A stretch of DNA of 64,000 nucleotides from Cacajao melanocephalus (taxonomy: Eukaryota > Chordata > Mammalia > Primates > Pitheciidae). Of the stretch, positions 62,041 to 64,000 are shown one piece after another. The translations under genes and the position numbers were made by a program. Every line of letters starts with the position of its first letter. Positions within the stretch are counted from its first letter, which is position 1. The notes under the pieces are model-generated. The model searched no databases. It saw only the letters and a program-made list of their open reading frames with translations, and was not told the DNA's origin. The stretch covers positions 62,001 through 126,000 of the forward strand of contig CAUYLG010051052.1 of assembly GCA_963573385.1 (NCBI GenBank). The letters are read 5' to 3'.

Positions 62041-62641
62041 AAGTCACATTCTGGATTTTGGAATTTTCAGCCTTTTAGCACTGGTTTTTCATCATCTTCA
62101 TGGATTTATCTACCTTTGGTCTTTGATATCAGTGACCTGCAGATGGGGTTTGTTTAGACTTCCTTTTTGTTGATGTTGATGCTATTCTTCTGTTTGGTAG
62201 TTTTCCTTTTAACAGGCCCCTCTGCTGGAGGTCTGCTGGAGTTTGCTGGAGGTCCACTCCAGACCCTGTTTGCCTGGGTGTCAACAGTGGAGGCTGCAGA
62301 ACAGCAAAGATTGCTGCCTGTTCCCTCCTCTGGAAGCTTTTTCCCAGAGGTGCACCCGCCAGATGCCAGATGGAGCTCTCCTGTAACAAGTGTCTGTCAA
62401 CCCCTGCTGGGAGGTGTTTCCCAGTTAGGAGGCACGGGGGTCAAGAACCCACTTGAGGAGGTAGTCTGTCACTTAGCAGAGCTTGAGTGCTGTGCTGGGA
62501 GATCCGCTGCTCTTTTCAGAGCCAGCAGGCAGGAACGTTTAAGTCTGCTGAAGCTGTGCCCACAGCTGCCCCTTCCCCCAGGTGCTCTGTCCCAGGGAGA
62601 TGGGAGTTTTATCTATAAGGCCCTGACTAGGGCTGGTGTAA

Positions 62642-62679
62642 GGCAGTTCTTTATATCAATGTGAGAATGGACTAATAAA
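62642..62679 (+). mobile_element. THE1/MST LTR, right part
   Basis: The last 38 bp of the LTR ('CAATGTGAGAATGGACTAAT') after the L1PA insertion, followed by ATCTT, the second copy of the LTR's 5-bp duplication. Confidence 0.9.
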
Positions 62680-64000
62680 ATCTTCTATACTTAGTATTTT
62701 AGATTTTGTCAAGTACCTCTTCTGCATCTATTGAGATAACCATATTTTTGTCCTTCTTTTTGTTAATGCAGTGTATGACCTCTACTGATTTGCGTAAGTT
62801 GGGCCAACTTTGCATTCTAGAAATAGATCATGATAACAGATCCTTATAATGTGTTACTAAATTTGGTTTGCTATTTTATTGAGAATGTCTGCATCTATAT
62901 TCATTAGAAATATTGGCCTGTAATTTTTTTCTTATAATGTACTTGTCTGCCTATGGCATCAGGGTAATACAGGCCTCTTGAAATGAATTTGAAAGTTTTA
63001 TCTACTCCTTAATTTCTTGGAAGAATTTCAGAATGGTTGGTATTACTTAATCTTTAAATGTTTGTAAAGTTCAGATGTAAAACCATCAAGGCCTGAACTT
63101 TTTCTGGTAAGAGCTATTTTTTCTTATTGATTTAATCTCCTTACTTGTTATCATTATGTTAAGCTTTTCTATTTCTTCATGATTCAGTCTTGGTAGGTTG
63201 TATATTTCTAGGATCTTATCCATGTCTTTTAGGTTATCTAATTTGTTGGAGTACAATTGTTCACAGCAGTCTCTCGTCTTCTATATTTCTGTGGTATCTC
63301 CTGTATTGTCTACTCTTTCATTTTTGATTTCATATATTTCAGTCATCTCTCATTTTTGTCAGTTAAAAGTTTGTCAACTGTTTATCTTTTTCAAAAATTG
63401 TTTTGTTCATCTTTTCTACTGTTTTACTGTCTCTATTTCATTTATTTCTGTTCTGATCTTCATTTTTCCTTTGCTACTATAAACAAGGGATTTAGACTGT
63501 TCTTTTTTCTAGTCCTTTGAGGTATAGCATTAGATTGTTTAGAGGGATCCTTCTTACTTTTAACTGTGTGTTTATTGCTATAAACTTTTCTTAGAAATGC
63601 TTTTGTTGCATCCCATAAGTTTTGTTATGTAGTATTTTCATTCATCTCAAGCTATTTTTAATTTTCCTTTAACTTCCCATTTCAATTTTACTCTTGGTTG
63701 TTTAGGGCCATGTAAATTTGTACAAATTTATAAATGTTGCACTATTCCTTCTGTTATGAATTCTATTTTCATACCATTGTGACTGGAGATACTTGGTATA
63801 ATTTGAATCTTCTTAAATTTGTTAAGATTTATTTTCTGGTCTGACAAATGATCTATCCTGGAGATGTTTCCAAGAGTGCTCAACAGAAATGTGGATTCTG
63901 CTACTGTTGGACAGAATGCTGAAATGCTCTATGTATGTCTGTTATATTTGGTGTAAGATGTAGTTAAAGTCCTATATTATTTTCTGTCTGGATGATCTGT

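Larger units (their letters stand above)
57101..62641 (-). mobile_element. L1PA-type LINE-1, 5.5 kb, minus strand
   Basis: A nearly complete primate L1: 3' UTR and short tail at 57101-57318, ORF2 at about 57319-61010, ORF1 at about 61018-62040, and part of the 5' UTR to 62641. The duplication GGCAGTTNTTTA (57089-57100 and 62642-62653, one mismatch) marks target-primed insertion. The 5' UTR is truncated, so the upstream promoter start is missing. Many stops in both ORFs mean it is dead. Probably an older L1PA subfamily (about L1PA6-8), not verified. Confidence 0.92.
50490..64000 (-). mobile_element. old L1 (L1MA-like), minus strand, split by nested insertions, running off the window
   Basis: Three blocks belong to one L1 in order: 50490-51043 (3' UTR and ORF2 end), 55086-56748 (ORF2 C-terminal part and reverse transcriptase), and 62680-64000 (further ORF2 toward the endonuclease). 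The sequence is collinear across both gaps: '...GGCTATTGGAAATAATG' joins to '...TCTTTTTGACATACTAATA', and 'GAGGTACATCTT' joins to 'CTATACTTAGTATTTTAG'. The gaps hold a provirus and a THE1/MST LTR. The coding region is broken throughout. Its 5' end lies beyond 64000. Confidence 0.88.

Noticed and set aside
62167..62664. 165-codon plus-strand open frame
   Set aside because: It is antisense to the L1PA 5' UTR and runs past the L1 into the LTR remnant. The GC-rich UTR explains the lack of stops. I cannot show it is the known antisense ORF0 of L1.

Overview
This 64 kb window looks like AT-rich, gene-poor primate nuclear DNA, most likely human or another catarrhine. The evidence is Alu copies of J and S type, L1 elements with primate 5' UTR and ORF1 sequence, THE1/MST LTRs, ERV1-type LTRs, and older mammalian layers (MIR, L2, L1M, Tigger and Charlie DNA transposons). 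I find no intact protein-coding gene, no tRNA or rRNA gene and no CRISPR array. Nearly all long open frames are decayed transposon genes or antisense shadows inside repeats. Subfamily names are from recognition by eye and are hedged where unsure.

Layout. 1-5450: a Tigger1 transposon, then a 3' L1M carrying an Alu, then an orphan L1 5' UTR. 6050-8761: a near full-length hAT element of the Charlie3/MER1 type with BED-finger and transposase remnants on the minus strand. 9.1-13.7 kb: two short Tigger-type elements, a FRAM-like monomer, Alus, a minus-strand L1 3' end with a TG microsatellite, and MIRs. 14.4-17.3 kb: a minus-strand L1M with two nested elements. 17.6-26 kb: Alu fragments, a CA repeat, a rearranged L1 and long stretches with no recognised repeat, including a possible decayed coding stretch near 25.5-25.85 kb. 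26.0-27.4 kb: a Tigger3/4-like element split by an Alu. 27.6-28.1 kb: a small twin-primed L1. 31.5-37 kb: a THE1/MST LTR with internal sequence running into a 4.3 kb plus-strand L1. 38-49 kb: a Tigger relative (two copies 10 kb apart), a solo LTR, a degraded L1 at 41.1-44.8 kb, MIR/L2 fragments and unique sequence.

50.5-64 kb: the clearest structure in the window. One old minus-strand L1 was split first by an ERV1 provirus (target duplication GGAAG), which itself holds another solo LTR, and also by a THE1/MST LTR (duplication ATCTT). That LTR was split in turn by a 5.5 kb minus-strand L1PA (12-bp duplication with one mismatch). Each layer can be ordered in time from the nesting.

No new biological system is evident. 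The items most worth a second look are the frameshifted coiled-coil/membrane-like frame at 25.5-25.85 kb, the nested 50-64 kb locus, the asymmetric provirus with its 70-bp U3 repeats, a perfect p53 half-site in the nested LTR, the twin-primed L1, and a 36-bp in-frame tandem duplication at 50.1 kb.
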